Shown here: positions 1-11,450 of the stretch, in pieces
How positions within the stretch are numbered: the first letter of the stretch is position 1
Layout: every line of letters starts with the position of its first letter
Assembly (NCBI GenBank): GCA_007026445.1
Contig: VDMD01000001.1
Location: 248,001-312,000 of the forward strand
DNA: 64,000 bases
From: Schizophyllum amplum
Lineage: Eukaryota > Basidiomycota > Agaricomycetes > Agaricales > Schizophyllaceae
Direction of reading: 5' to 3'
Made by a program: the position numbers and the translations under genes
The notes under the pieces: generated by a model
The model's input: the letters and a program-made list of their open reading frames with translations, nothing else
Told to the model about the DNA's origin: nothing
Databases searched by the model: none

Positions 1-98
1 CGCGAGTTCGCAGTGATTGCTTTGCCGACAATGAACATGCACGAATTAGGACATGGGCCGGCCCGCCGCATCCCGGGCGCCTAACGGTCTAACCGTCT

Positions 99-584
99 AT
101 GTCATCGCGCCTGCATGTCGTCACACCCAGCCATTGTTACTCGCGACTTGGAGGCTACGTTCATCCAAAGGACGTCCCCCCCATGTCATCGAGCTCAAAG
201 CCGCGCAACGCCCCTCCCCACCACCGTGTACGCCATGCCCGCCGTCCCCAAAAGCGCGGAGCCGTGCCAACATCAGCCGCGTCCGACCACACTGTGCGAC
301 CTACCCCTCGCCCGAAGAAGAAACCCGACATGCGGGATGGGCAGCACAACGCAGGGTTCCTAGCAGGGCTCGCCGCAACGGTGGTCGGCGGCGTCGTGCT
401 TGGGCCAGTCGCTGGTATCGTTGGCGGCATCACCGGCGCGACAACGGGCTCCGTCACCCAGAGCATCACTAACCGCCAGCAAGCGGCCGCGCGGCAGCAG
501 CAGGAGGAAGCGAAGAAGAAGGCAAAGGAGGAGCGGGAGAAGGCTAGTGGTCCGCGAGTGATGCCACATAGCCACGAGCATTGA
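99..584 (+). CDS. small glycine-zipper protein, hypothetical
   Basis: Single-exon ORF of 161 codons. The central part (about residues 66-95) is a Gly/Val/Ala-rich hydrophobic stretch with repeated small-xxx-small spacing, typical of glycine-zipper membrane segments. It is followed by a Gln/Lys/Glu-rich charged helix and a His-rich end (HSHEH). I chose the ATG at 99, but ATGs at 183 and 330 would keep the zipper and are possible. It converges on the F-box gene that ends at 712. A decayed copy of the 3' half lies at about 3003-3163, in the same position relative to the second F-box gene, which supports a real duplicated locus. No known function is recognised; membrane association is inferred from composition alone. 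Confidence 0.5.
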   Translation: MSSRLHVVTPSHCYSRLGGYVHPKDVPPMSSSSKPRNAPPHHRVRHARRPQKRGAVPTSAASDHTVRPTPRPKKKPDMRDGQHNAGFLAGLAATVVGGVVLGPVAGIVGGITGATTGSVTQSITNRQQAAARQQQEEAKKKAKEEREKASGPRVMPHSHEH

Positions 585-711
585 GTTCTGAAGCGCGAAG
601 TCGAACGGGAGACGGAGGACTCACTCAAGAAGCTGAGGATGGCCTACCACTGGAGAGCGCGCTGGCAAGCGATATAATTAACCGGACATTCCTATCCAAT
701 GTAAAATACAT

Positions 712-2568
712 CTAGAACGTCCATTTGCCCATCTGTCTGTTGCTGGTCAGTACCACATCATGAGTGACAGGTGAGTGAACACTCACAGAAAGCCCGACGA
801 CACGTTCATCGTCCATCAATACGGAATCATAGAGATAATCCTGCTTCGAGACGGTTCGAACGAACGGAAGACCAGGCTGCAGCGCTCTCGCGTCCGCGAA
901 CGCAGATTCCATGTTTGTCGATACCTCCGCTGGTCGCGTATTACCGTAGACTTGAATAGGTAGGTCGATATATGATTTTGCTTCCATATCCTTGACATTG
1001 ACAAAGTCGTTGTGGGATTTCGAGGTATCGGAAGGCGGTGCCGTCAAGTCGGACGAAGGGTCAACGCGCGTCCAAGGCTGCCCGGGGCGATGATCACAGG
1101 GAAGTACGATTGTCGCCGTCCGCGTATCGATAGCGAGCCTTCGGTACTCATCCGCATCTGCATCGGCGCCTCGCTCAACGATTTCCGCCTCCACGCGCCG
1201 CACAGTGTAAGGGTTGAAGTCGAGTATGTGGATGGCCTGGTCAACAAATGTTGTGGAGGGCATCTGCACATAGCGCTGGCCGCTCGAAACGGTAATGAAG
1301 CCGATGTTCATGTCCTTCGTGCAGAGCCAGCGCGCCCCGATCGGGCCCCAGTCCTCCCATGGTACACTCGTCCCGCCCTGGGCGCGTGATGCGTGGCGCA
1401 GAACGGTGGACCGGTGGAATATGAGGGCGAAAGTCTTAAACATGTCGTTGCCAAAGTCCAGCGCCATGTCGACGATGATGATGGCGTCCTCTGCGCGGCT
1501 GCGGAAGGGGCGTGTTGCGTCCTGCTTGCATCTGTTCACCGCGGGATTCGGCTCTCCGCGGCAGACTGTGTGGGTGATAGACAGCACGGGGCGGAACTCG
1601 GGGTACTTGAGCTCGCAGACGAGCGCAAGCCGAGAAGTCGATGTCGGTGCGTCCGGGATGTGGAAGACATCCAGCGCGCGAGTGTGCTCGTTGGGATGGA
1701 GAAGGAGCTGGGGTGTGAGGAAGCACAGGCCTACATTCCGAATCGGGTGTCCCCCAGGGTTGATGGGTGTGCCCGTCTTCCAGAAGAAGAGGAAGAGGCG
1801 GCTGTGCGCGTTGTGCTGGTGACTTTCGTCGACGCCGGAATAGTAGCAGGTGATTGCCGCGAGTACGTCTCCAACAACCTCAACGCTAACAGTTGGCCTT
1901 GCCAGCGACAACGGAGCCTGTTGTATTCGGAAGTGCTGCTGCTGAGCAGCTGGATGCGCCTGACCCGTCGATAGCTGATACAGGTCAACATCGACGTAGA
2001 GCTCCGTCAGGTTCGGAGACGCAGTCGATCTACGGGGCGGTCAATCGAGGCAAGAAGAACATGTGGGAGGAACAAACGTTATGAATGCGACGAGATCGTT
2101 CTCGCCGGGAGACGTGGCAAAGTCGATGATGGGCTTATCAACGTTGATTTCGGACCACATGTCTTGCTGACCAGCTTCTGAAGGTAGTTTCAAAAGCCTA
2201 ATAGATCGCGATGCTAGTTGGTCGAAGTAAGAGGGTCCCCCGAGGAAGTAGGTGCCCGAAGACAGGTCGTAAATACCCATCTCCTCATGCGCGCCGACTG
2301 TCATCTCTTGTCTGAAGCGATATTTGAAGTGTAGGTACGCCTCCTCGCGGAGATGAAGTGCTTCGATTTTATCGGTGATTTCCATGAAGCAGGCAGTGTT
2401 GTCCTCCATTCCGTACATGTCGAGTAGAATGTGATATCGCAGGCTGAGGGATTTCTTGATGACGCTAGCCATATGTTTGTTGAGCCGCATGCATTGCGCA
2501 AGGTCGCCGGCGCTCAGATGAAGAAATATGAGGACTTGAAGCTCGTTGGGGAGGTCGCCGAGCAACAT
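712..2568 (-). CDS. F-box protein, copy 1 (intact)
   Basis: Two exons, 2568-2078 and 2029-712, with a 48-nt intron starting GTTTGT; together 602 aa. The N terminus holds an F-box (LPNELQVLIFLHL at residues 5-17, then a Cys-Met-Arg-Leu-Asn-Lys segment), expected to bind Skp1 in an SCF ubiquitin ligase. The rest, from about residue 160, is beta-rich with repeated patterns such as SVEVVGDVLAAIT, as in the propeller-like substrate domains of many basidiomycete F-box proteins. Exon 2 opens in frame, and the splice joins FIT to STASPNL exactly as in the paralog. The start is the ATG just before LLGDLPNEL. The substrate is unknown. It is the 5' member of a tandem pair with the gene at 3243-5149. Confidence 0.85.
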
Positions 2569-2670
2569 GCTGACAACGACGCAGACGTGTGCACTGTGCA
2601 GTGAAGGAGTCAGAGTTGAAGGCGGGCGGCCGGGCAGCGTCGCCGATTTACAAGGTGTCGGTCACGTCAG

Positions 2671-2697
2671 GGTCACGTTTATCAACAGTCCCGTGAC
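2671..2697. promoter_or_regulatory. conserved F-box promoter element, copy 1
   Basis: A 27-bp block about 105 nt upstream of the F-box ATG is bounded by inverted GTCACG and CGTGAC arms. The same block with two substitutions lies at 5240-5266 before the second F-box gene, while surrounding DNA has diverged. It could be a transcription-factor site; this is inference from conservation. Confidence 0.45.
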
Positions 2698-3002
2698 GAT
2701 TGTTGCGCGACATTGACTCCGTCGATCGATCAGTTGCGGTACTAACTGGTACCTACTGCTAAACGCATCCGATAAACCAGCAATACTAGAGATACATGGT
2801 TGTTGCCGTTATACGGACAACTCGCACATCTCTCGAACGTCTTTGTAACTCGCATCTGTACCGCCACCGTATTAGAGCGCGACTTCGCCAAGGCTCTCAG
2901 TCAATGTGATGTACAGTGCACAGCTACCCTGCCAGAATTTCGTCATAAAAGAGACTGCGGTACTGCCATACAACATAACATTGCATATATTGTGGCGGTA
3001 GA

Positions 3003-3163
3003 AGGGCATCGCGAATCGCCAGTACGCAGCCGCGCGGCAACAGTGGCAGGAGGCGGCAAAGAAGGCGGAGGAGGAACAGGAAAAGAAGGGTGACTGGTGG
3101 ACAACGAATGATGCCGCATACCTACTAGCATTGAGATCCAAAGTCGCGAAGTGGGACTAAAAA
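3003..3163 (+). pseudogene. 3' relic of a glycine-zipper gene copy
   Basis: The frame starting ATC GCG AAT CGC CAG encodes an NRQYAAARQQ-type charged tail like that of the gene at 99-584 and runs to a TAA at about 3163. It is preceded by an in-frame stop where the glycine zipper should be, and no start codon remains. The non-coding bases after the stop also resemble those after 584. It marks the left part of a roughly 2.6-kb tandem duplication unit (small gene plus F-box gene). Confidence 0.6.
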
Positions 3164-3242
3164 CGGGAGGATTCACTCCAGCAGAAGAATGGCTTAACAG
3201 GAGAGCACGCCCGTAAGTAGTAGAACTTCCCAATGGACATGC

Positions 3243-5149
3243 CTATCCAATGTAGAATGTATGTAGACTGTCCATCTGGTCAACTGTCTGTAAGCAAAGA
3301 GTGGTCAGTATTACGTGGTGCATGTCCAGTCGTAGAACGCTCACAGAAAGCCCGATGATACGTTCGTCGTCCATGAGCACGGACTCGTAGAGATATTGCT
3401 GCTTGGTGATAGTTCGAACGAAGGGAAGACCGGGCTGCAATGTTTCCGCTTTCGCAAACACGATGTTCATGTTAGTCGATACCTCGGCTGGGTGAATGAG
3501 AGGTCCGTAGACATGCGTCGGTAGGCGGATATACGGATGTGCATCCTCATCGTCGAGAAGGTCACTGTCGGAGTCTGAAGAATCAGACGACGACGTCTTC
3601 GAGACGGACGGAGGGTCGCGGCTGCGCGTCCACGGCTGCCCCGGGCGGTGATCACAAGGGAGTACAATCGTCGCGGTCGGCGTATCGATGGCGAGCCCTC
3701 GGTATGGGTCTTCGCCTGCATCGCCACCTCGCGCAACGATCTCCGCCTCCACGCGCCGCACAGTGCACGGGTTGAAGTCGAGGACGTGGATCGACTGCTT
3801 TGTGGGTCCCAGTGCCGTCACAGAGGGCATCTGAACAAAACGCTGACCGCTCGAGACGGTGACGAAGCCGCTGTTCATCTCCGTCGTGCCGAACCAGCGC
3901 GCCCCGGTCGGGCCCCAGTCCTCCCAGGGGATGCTACTCGTCCCGCCCTCGGCGCGCGATGCGTGGCGCAGGACGGTGGATCGGTGCACCACGAGGGCGA
4001 AGATCTCGACCATCTCGTCGCCAAAGTCGAGCGCCATGTCGACGATGATGATAGCATCCTCTGCGCGGCTGCGGAAGGGGCGCGTCGCGTCCTGCTTGAA
4101 CCGGTTCCCCACGGGATTCGGCTCTCCGCGACAGACTGTGTTGGTGATCGCCAGCCCGGAGCGGAACCGGGGGTACCTCAGCTCGCAGACGAGCGAGAGC
4201 TGGGAAGCCGACGTCGGTGCATCCGGTATGCGGAGGACGTACAGCGCACGGGAGTGTTCATTGGGATGCAGGAGGAGCTGCGGTGTGAGGAAGCACAGGC
4301 CTAGGTTCCAGACTTGATGCCCCCCGGGGTTGATGGGCACGCCCGTCTTCCAGGCGAAGAGGGAGAGGCGGTTGTGCAGTGCATTATCGGGATCGCCTTC
4401 GTCGTCATCGGGGTCGTAATGTGTGATCACTGCGAGTACATCTCCGACAACCTCGATACTGACCAGTGGCCTCCCCAGCGACATGTGAGCCTGTTGAACC
4501 CGGAAATGCGGCTGCTGAGCGTCGGGATGGGCCTGACCTGTCGATAGCTGGTACAGGTCGATATCAATGTAGTATTCCATTAGGTTCGGAGATAAGGTTG
4601 ACCTATAGAGCGGTAGGTTAAGTTCAGTGAAATATGGACATCGGAGAAGAAACATACGTTACGAATGCAACAAGATCGTTCTCGTCGAGCGACGTGCCAA
4701 AGTCGATGATAGACTTGCTGAGGCGGATTTCGGACCATGCGTTTTTCTGGCCAGCTTCTGAGGGGAGTTTGGCGAACTTCAGAGACCGCGAGAAATCGTC
4801 GACGTGAGGGGGTCCTCCGAGGAAGTAGGTGCCCGAGGACAGGTCGTATATACTTGACTCTCCATGCACGCCGATGGGCATCTCTTGTTTGAAGCGGTAC
4901 TTGAAGTGCAGGTATGCCTCCTCGCGACGCTGTAGTGCTTCAATTTTATCGGTACATAATGTCCATGGAGCAGGCAGTGTTGTCCTCCATTCCGTACATG
5001 CCGAGGAGGATGTGGTACCGCAGGCTGAGGGAATCTTTTATGACGCTAGCCATGTGTTTGTTGAGCCGCATGCATTGTGCAAGGTCCTTGCTGGGCAAGT
5101 AAAGAAATATGAGAACTTGGAGTTCGTTAGGGAGATCGCTGAGCAACAT
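3243..5149 (-). pseudogene. F-box protein, copy 2 (frameshifted)
   Basis: Exon 1 is 5149-4658 and exon 2 is 4602-3243, with a 55-nt intron (GTATGT...TATAG) at the same place as in copy 1. The F-box reads LPNELQVLIFLYL, and most of the protein is close to copy 1. Near 4955-4962, however, the frame breaks: where copy 1 reads ATG-GAA-ATC-ACC-GAT, copy 2 has about four extra bases and reaches a stop six codons later. Downstream the correct frame resumes (REEAYLHFKYRF) and stays open for about 550 codons. The exon sum is one nucleotide over a multiple of three, as expected for a frameshift. No intron of normal size restores the frame. It is therefore a young pseudogene, a truncated F-box-only protein, or an assembly error. 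Confidence 0.75.
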
Positions 5150-5239
5150 GCTGGCAGCGATGCAGAAGTGCGCCGTGAAGTCAGGATGCAAGTCGAACGC
5201 GGCGGGCCGCGGCGCCGCCGATTTGCAGGGTCACGGTCG

Positions 5240-5266
5240 GGTCACGTTTGTCAACTGTCCCGTGAC
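5240..5266. promoter_or_regulatory. conserved F-box promoter element, copy 2
   Basis: Counterpart of 2671-2697, identical at 25 of 27 positions, about 91 nt upstream of the copy-2 ATG, with the same inverted GTCACG/CGTGAC arms. Confidence 0.45.
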
Positions 5267-5349
5267 CTGCTACTTACCGGTGGCGTCCGTCAAGATCAGT
5301 TCCAGGGCAGTCGACTCTCCAGACTGCGGGAGATGTTCACCTTGTGACT

Positions 5350-6342
5350 TGCATTGATAGATGGCTGACCGATCATTGGCAGTAATCTTGAATATATTGC
5401 TGGTCAAGACCGACAAGCTACGCTTCTCGAATGCCCTTGTGAGCCTGCGGATTATCAGGATTGGAAGCGCAGTTGGTGCGCTGCAATGTGAAGAAATGGT
5501 CAAAGAAGCCATCAAGATTTTGAGCGTGGCTGGCATTGTGGAAGATGCGAACAACGAAAACAAAGGCGATTGCTTTCTCGTTTCATGGGCCTAGCCGCTG
5601 CTCACAGACGTTGTCCGAGTCGGATCTGGACGGCCCAAAAGCGAGCTCGCTCTCGCAAAGTGAATGAAGCCCGAACAGGACTCCCGGTCAGTGTGGCAGC
5701 CACTGAGAACCCACGCCGCTATCCCGACGAAGTCGATCATTCACTTGTGAGAGCTCTCAGGAAAAGCGGCCGAGGTGGAGGGTGCCGCCGTGAAGCTGGA
5801 GTGCGCACGAATCAATGAACAAGAGGCCCATATCGCGGTGCGGAGTCACGCAAGGCCCTATCAAGGTGGCGCCGGCTGTCGTTATCGGCGGCCCGATGGC
5901 GGAGCAGTTGCGATACAAATTTTCCAAATGAGGAAGGGCCCGGCCGGTCACGCGCGCGGGCTGGAGAACGGAAATTCAGCTTTCCTCCTCCCTCATCCCA
6001 GCAAAGTTCTGCCAGGCTCGTTCGTTTCCTAGCATTTCTTTGAACACAGTCGGCTTTCTTGCTGGCTGCTGTTATTCTTCTTTGAGCGGCATATTCGTTG
6101 TTTCTCGTCTCGCAGATCCCGCAGACAGAGGCACCGGAGAAGATTTTCGTTTTTCGAATTGGAATACGAGTATAACTTGTAGAGCCACGTCGGATATCCT
6201 GTAGGGAACCCCTCGCGCGCTTTTTCGTTCTCGCTTCAACTTCTGTTGTGCGTGTCTTTGCCAACTCCTTACACTCCTTTACCTCCCCGCCAATCCTTTG
6301 CTTATTCCGCTCCTTTCGCCCGCTTCCCCCTCTTCTTCCATC
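5350..6342. other. intergenic / 5' leader of RRM gene
   Basis: No convincing gene. A 77-codon ORF at 5361 has no recognisable family or splice signal. The last 200 bp before 6343 are pyrimidine-rich (CT runs), typical of promoters and 5' UTRs of highly expressed fungal genes, and belong with the RRM gene. Confidence 0.5.
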
Positions 6343-8496
6343 ATGGACGACTCCCAGACCGCCTTTGCGAACCAATACCCCTCCTCCTACTCGACCTTTG
6401 ACCTCGACATGATGAAGGTGCGTGGCTGCTTGTGCCAGACCTGCGCATTTTCTAACCGCTTGTCTCCAGCGCTCTATGGACGCCGTCGGTGGTCCTGACG
6501 CCAAAAAGGCTCGTTGGTCGCCCAACTCCTTTGCAAACGGCAACCCCGCCTCCCCCTCTGTCCAGGACGCGTTTGCCAACTACGGGTACGGTCCGCAGGC
6601 CGCCCTCGCCCAGCAGGGTTACCCCAACGGCTCCCCCGGCAACACCTACAGCAGCAACCACCTCTACAACACCCCCACCCTCACCATCAACACCCAGTCG
6701 AACGGCGTCGGCATGGCCTCGCAGCTCAGCCCCAACACGGCCGTCTTCGGCCAGCCGCAGACGCCCAACCCTGGCGGCCAGCCCAGCCCGAACGGCAGCT
6801 ACAACTTTGGTGGGATGTACAACATGCTTGGCATGGGCATGCCGGGGATGCTCGGTGGCTTCTACGGTTCGCAGATGGCGAACTTTGCTCAGGTGCGTCC
6901 GGTGTGGCTTCCTGACTTGCGCTTCGCTAACGCCCCTCCACAGCCACCGTACTCGCCTATCGCTCTTTCCGCCGCGCTCGCAGGGGGCAGCAACCAGCCC
7001 GTCCAGCGCACGGTGTACATTGGCAACCTGCCCTCGACCGCGTCCGTCGATGAGCTCCTCAACCTCGTCCACTTTGGACCGCTGGAGTCTATCCGGGTTC
7101 TCCCGGACAAGTCCTGCGTCTTCCTGTCCTTCCTGGACGCGCAGACAGCCGGCCTCTTTCACGCCGACGCGACGGTCAAGAAGCTCGCCCTTCACGGTCA
7201 GGAGCTGAAGATTGGCTGGGGCAAGCCGAGCACCGTGCCGCAGCAGGTTGCGCTCGCCATCTCGCAGAGCAACGCGAGCCGCAATGTCTACTTGGGTGGC
7301 TTGGACGAGGGCCTGACGGAGGAGCAACTGCGCAACGACTTGCAGCGCTTCGGTCTCATTGACCAGGTCAAGATCGTCCGCGACAAGAACATTGGCTTCG
7401 TGCACTTCTTGAGCATCAGCGTCGCCACTAAGGTCCGTGCTTCTTCCTTACATCCCAACAACGCCTGCTCACATGTCCTAGGTTGTTAACACGTTGCCGA
7501 CGGAGCCCGCGTGGGCCGGCAAGCGCGTCAACTACGGCAAGGATCGCTGCGCATACGTGCCCAAGTCCCAGCAAGCTGCCGCCCAGAACGCACAGGCGTT
7601 CGCCGCGCAGACGATCGTCGCCAACCAGGCGATGAACTCACCCGCGAGCGCCGGGTTCTATGGGGGTTTCCCGAACGCGCCAGACGCGGGCAACCGCACG
7701 GTGTACATCGGTAACATCCATCCGGAGACGACTACGGAGGACCTTTGCAACGCGATCAGGGGAGGTATGCTGCAGACCATCCGGTACATGCAGGACAAGC
7801 ACATCGCAGTACGTCTTCGCTCTTTGAACGGCGGTCTGAGTCTAACCGATTACGCAGTTCGTCACATTTGTCGACACGACAGCCGCTTACACCTTCTACA
7901 ACGTGTCTTCGTACCAGGGCTTGACGCTCAACAACCGTCGCCTGAAGATTGGCTGGGGCAAGAACAGCGGGCCGCTTTCGCCATCCCTCGCGGTCGCCGT
8001 GCACTCTGGCGCGACCCGCAACGTATACATCGGCAACATCGAGGACTTTGAGACCTTCACCGACGACAGGCTCAAGCGCGACTTTGGGGAGTACGGCGAC
8101 ATCGAGTTGGTCAACTTCTTGAAGGAGAAGTACGTGTGCTCGTGATACCCGCCGTGTCGCATCCACTGACGCATCACCCGAAGGAACTGCGCCTTCGTCA
8201 ACTTTACTAACATCGCGAACGCCATCAAGGCCATCGAGGCCATCAAGAACAAGCCCGAGTACTCGAACCTCCGCATCGCGCATGGGAAGGACCGCTGCGC
8301 CAACCCGCCGCGCTCGGGCCCGCAGGGTGGCGCCGGCAAGCACCACAGGCACGGCCACGGCCACGGGAACAACCAGACGAACGGCACCAGCGCAGGCTCA
8401 GATAACGGGACCGCCGACGGGATGAAGATCGAGACCCCCGACATCAACATCGTGAAGGAGGAGCCCACCGCCACGGGCATCGTCGCCGCTGCATAA
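6343..8496 (+). CDS. four-RRM RNA-binding protein, Nrd1/Msa-like
   Basis: Six exons: 6343-6417, 6470-6892, 6944-7432, 7482-7808, 7858-8129 and 8184-8496, giving 632 aa. Four RNA-recognition motifs have clear RNP2 strands: TVYIGNL (about residue 189), NVYLGGL (280), TVYIGNI (402) and NVYIGNI (493). RNP1-like strands such as IGFVHF, IAFVTF and CAFVNF follow. The N-terminal 165 residues are Asn/Gln/Ser/Pro-rich and disordered, and the C terminus is His/Gly-rich. Four RRMs after a low-complexity N terminus match fission-yeast Nrd1, an mRNA-binding regulator of sexual development and cytokinesis mRNAs. Binding of UCUU-like mRNA sites is known for that family and only inferred here. Several introns interrupt RRMs, and every splice restores conserved residues. 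It converges on the zinc transporter at 9519. Confidence 0.92.
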
Positions 8497-9518
8497 GCAG
8501 CCCGCGGCTCCCCCTCGCGCGCGCGTGCACCGTCGGGGCGCGCTGACGCCGTCCCGGTGCTACCGGATACCCCCTGTGCCATAGTCTCCGTGTCCCCCGT
8601 TGTCTCGTCTCTCCGCCCGGCCGTGTCTTCCGTCCCTGTCAACAACTGCAAAAACCGCCGATGCCATACTGTACTGGACTTGGATGTCATTAGTATCCCT
8701 CCTCCTCTGTCTCTCCGCCGCAGCCGTCCCTGTAGTCGCCAGCCCCGATGGAAGAAGATGTGATTAGTAGGCCACAGGGTCCCCGCCGGTCAGCCCGTAC
8801 GTTGGGCCGACCGGGTTGGTGACGCTGACTCTTGGGCTATTGGTTGTAACCATCTTTATTCACTTGGCCTTCTCTTGTCCCGTTTTCTTACACACATACC
8901 ATACTATGCCTTCCCTTCTTTGCTCGTCTTCCTTTTCCCTTTACCTTCTCTGCTGTTCTCCCTCTGTCTGCTTGTGGTTACTTCCTCTTCCTCGGGGGGC
9001 GGGCGCTGCCAGACGATTCCTTTCTTTTACAGATGTTTTACTAATTATCCGTCTTTATATTTCTCTCTCTGAAAGCTAACAACGAGAAATTGCCCTCTGA
9101 TGTTGTTGTTCGACCGCTTTTGCCCTTTTGTGCGCTCTTGTCCTTCGTCTTCCTTTTGTTCAAAGTACGTCGGGTGTCTCTTTTGTGACTTGTGGCTGCC
9201 GGGGATCTCGTGTGTTCGCATAGTGCACGTTCGGAGGCGTTCGGGGGCCATAAGTAGTACATATGGAGGGCCGGACAGTCGTTGTTCCACGATATGGCTG
9301 ATGGATGTTATACTACTTGAGCGTCTCGCCAGCGTTCATATACCAGCTTGTTACACCATAGTGTACATGTACCATCGTACGACTGGCTCTGCGCCACACT
9401 GAACCTCTGTACATACGACGAAATCTTTTCGATGACAATTGCCAGATTTTGGACGCAATGAAGCTGTGGCATCGGCTGAGTGTGGAACGGAGGCGTCGTA
9501 GACGAGCAGGCAAGGCCC
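8497..9518. other. convergent 3' flanks (RRM gene and ZIP gene)
   Basis: T/C-rich transcribed-type flank after the RRM gene stop, becoming AT-richer near 9040-9070 (TTTATATTT). No ORF with family features. Probably holds the 3' UTRs of both converging genes. Confidence 0.5.
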
Positions 9519-10968
9519 TCATGCCCACTTGCCGAGGAGCGCCATCAGCCCCCAGCCCAGGATCATGCAGCCGATTGCGTAGGTAAGCTTGCCATTGGAC
9601 GCTTTCTGCATCTCCCGGTTGAACAGGAACTCGTGCGCGAGGAGCTGTGTGATGGTCAGCAACAGGTCTCTTGATAGCAATCAGATGGACGTTACCTCAA
9701 CAAGGCCGGTATAGAGCAGGATGCCCGAGCTGATGGAGTCCATCACGCCGCTGACGATCGACGCGGTCGTGCTACCTGGGTTGTACGTGGTGCGCACGCC
9801 AAGGCCAGCAGCGATGCCAATCGACGTAGTGATGCCGTATAGGGCACCGGCGCAGACTGGGATCCAGTTATACTGTGAAGGGAGGCGGAGGTGCGCAAGA
9901 CGTGAGCCGACACCGAGCCCCTCAAACGTTTCTGCAAAGAATGTCAGCAGCCCAGTCAAAGAAAATATATCAGTTTGGGGCTCACGGTGGAAAACGATGA
10001 CTACAAAGAGCGTCTTGAAGTCTTCGTCCACAGCGAGGGTGAGCCCTATGAGGATGCTGAATTGGATGTCAGCTTACGCTCAGCGCAGAAACAGATGCGT
10101 GGACTTACCTGTGTAGGATGACACCAAATTCAAGGATACCGACACCGATGATCTGCGCGGCGACGGTATCGGTGATTATCTCGCCGCTCTCCACATCGAG
10201 GGATTGCTTCTCGTCCTTCTCCGTCGAGCTCATTTCCAAGCCCGCCTCCGGACCATGAGCTGCATGCGAGCCGGCGGCATGTCCGTGAGCGTCTGATGAA
10301 CCCTTTTGTCAGATTTGCACAGAGTAGGTAAAAAGAGGGTTGGCTCACCATGTTCGAGACCGAGCTTGGCGAGGCGTGCCGTTCCAAGACGGAAAGCAAC
10401 GAGCTCAACGACGAAGATTCCCAAAACGCTGGCCATGCAGAGGGATAGGGCGTACGGCTATCCAAGATTCCATCAGCCCCTGTAAGGCGGGAACGTGTAG
10501 ATATACAAACATATTCGCTCCAGCTCTCTGAGAGACATTCTGACTCAAGGGCCTTGAGTGCTGGGTCGAGCAGATGGATGAAAGCGGTGGCGATCTGAGG
10601 CGCACATCAGCCTATAGTGAACGACGAGAGAGCCAGGCACACGCACGACGACTCCCGATCCAAAGTACTTCGCGAAGCTAAGAAGAAGATCAATTTCCCG
10701 CGACGGGCGATCCGACTATTATGACACACTCAAAAACACTCGTCGGGACGTGCAGCCATTGCGAGCGCTTGGCGAAGATGGGAAACAGCGCGCCGAACAT
10801 GGACCCGACCATGATGATGAAGATCGACGCGATACGTAGGCCCAGGAAGTCCTCGCTGCCCCCTCCTTCGCCGCATAGCAGCTCTTCTGCATCCTCCGCG
10901 CGCCGGTGGATGGCGACACGGGCGACGGCGGACGTCGCGTTGACGATGGCTTCCGACAGGGTGAACAT
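9519..10968 (-). CDS. ZIP-family zinc transporter
   Basis: Eight exons on the minus strand: 10968-10730, 10677-10647, 10594-10511, 10457-10349, 10292-10109, 10056-9986, 9931-9696 and 9644-9519; 359 aa. The protein has the ZIP layout. An N-terminal helix (RIASIFIIMVGSMFGALFP) is followed by FDFAKYFGSG, then FIHLLDPAL, a His-rich cytosolic loop (DAHGHAAGSHAAH), and the signature membrane segment VVIVFHQTFEGLGVGSRL, whose His and Glu residues form the metal path. It ends in hydrophobic helices and LGKWA. Every intron joint rebuilds conserved ZIP residues. It should import zinc or related divalent metals across the plasma membrane. Introns are 51-56 nt. The ATG chosen precedes FTLSEAIV; no in-frame upstream ATG has better context. 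Confidence 0.93.
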
Positions 10969-11450
10969 TGTCGGATCTGAGAGTGCCCACTTTATTAATA
11001 ATACAACCAGGTGAAGGGGAATGGAGAGGAAGGGAGTAGAACACAGGATGGGGACAGAGCAGTGTCCATCCTTGTCCATCCGCGCCCGCCGCCCCTCATG
11101 CTGACCGAGAGGGTTCTCGATTGAGCATTGGTGATCGGTTCGGTGTCATGTTCGGTATTGCGGATGCTGCGATTGGCTGGTCAGATCCAGAGCCCGCGAA
11201 TAATGAGTACATTTCGAATGATAGAGGTGGCTTAGTACAGGCTCAGTAGACGGATGTACGATAATAGGGGACGGACACTCAACGAACATGGAGGTCGACG
11301 TCACGATGAGACTCTTCACTGCGAGCACTCTACCAAGTCCCGCAAACGGTGCATGTGCCACAATCTCACTTCTTGTCACCTGCATATAATCGTTAGGAAA
11401 TGGTAAAATTCGACGATGCATGCCTTTCTTCTTTCCTCCCTTTACCTTTT
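10969..11450. other. intergenic between ZIP and BTB genes
   Basis: Holds the ZIP promoter and the 3' flank of the minus-strand BTB gene. A 120-codon minus ORF (11146-11508) overlaps the BTB 3' end but shows no family features. No clear gene is visible. Confidence 0.4.

Noticed and set aside
4946..4975. A 26-nt intron (GTACCG...CTACAG) repairing the second F-box gene
   Set aside because: Too short for fungal splicing, and its removal would not restore the paralog frame.
5361..5594. 77-codon ORF as a small gene
   Set aside because: No family features, paralog, splice signal or promoter support.
6452..7405. 317-codon minus-strand ORF opposite the RRM gene
   Set aside because: It is the GC-rich antisense shadow of RRM exons and crosses three introns of a well-supported gene.
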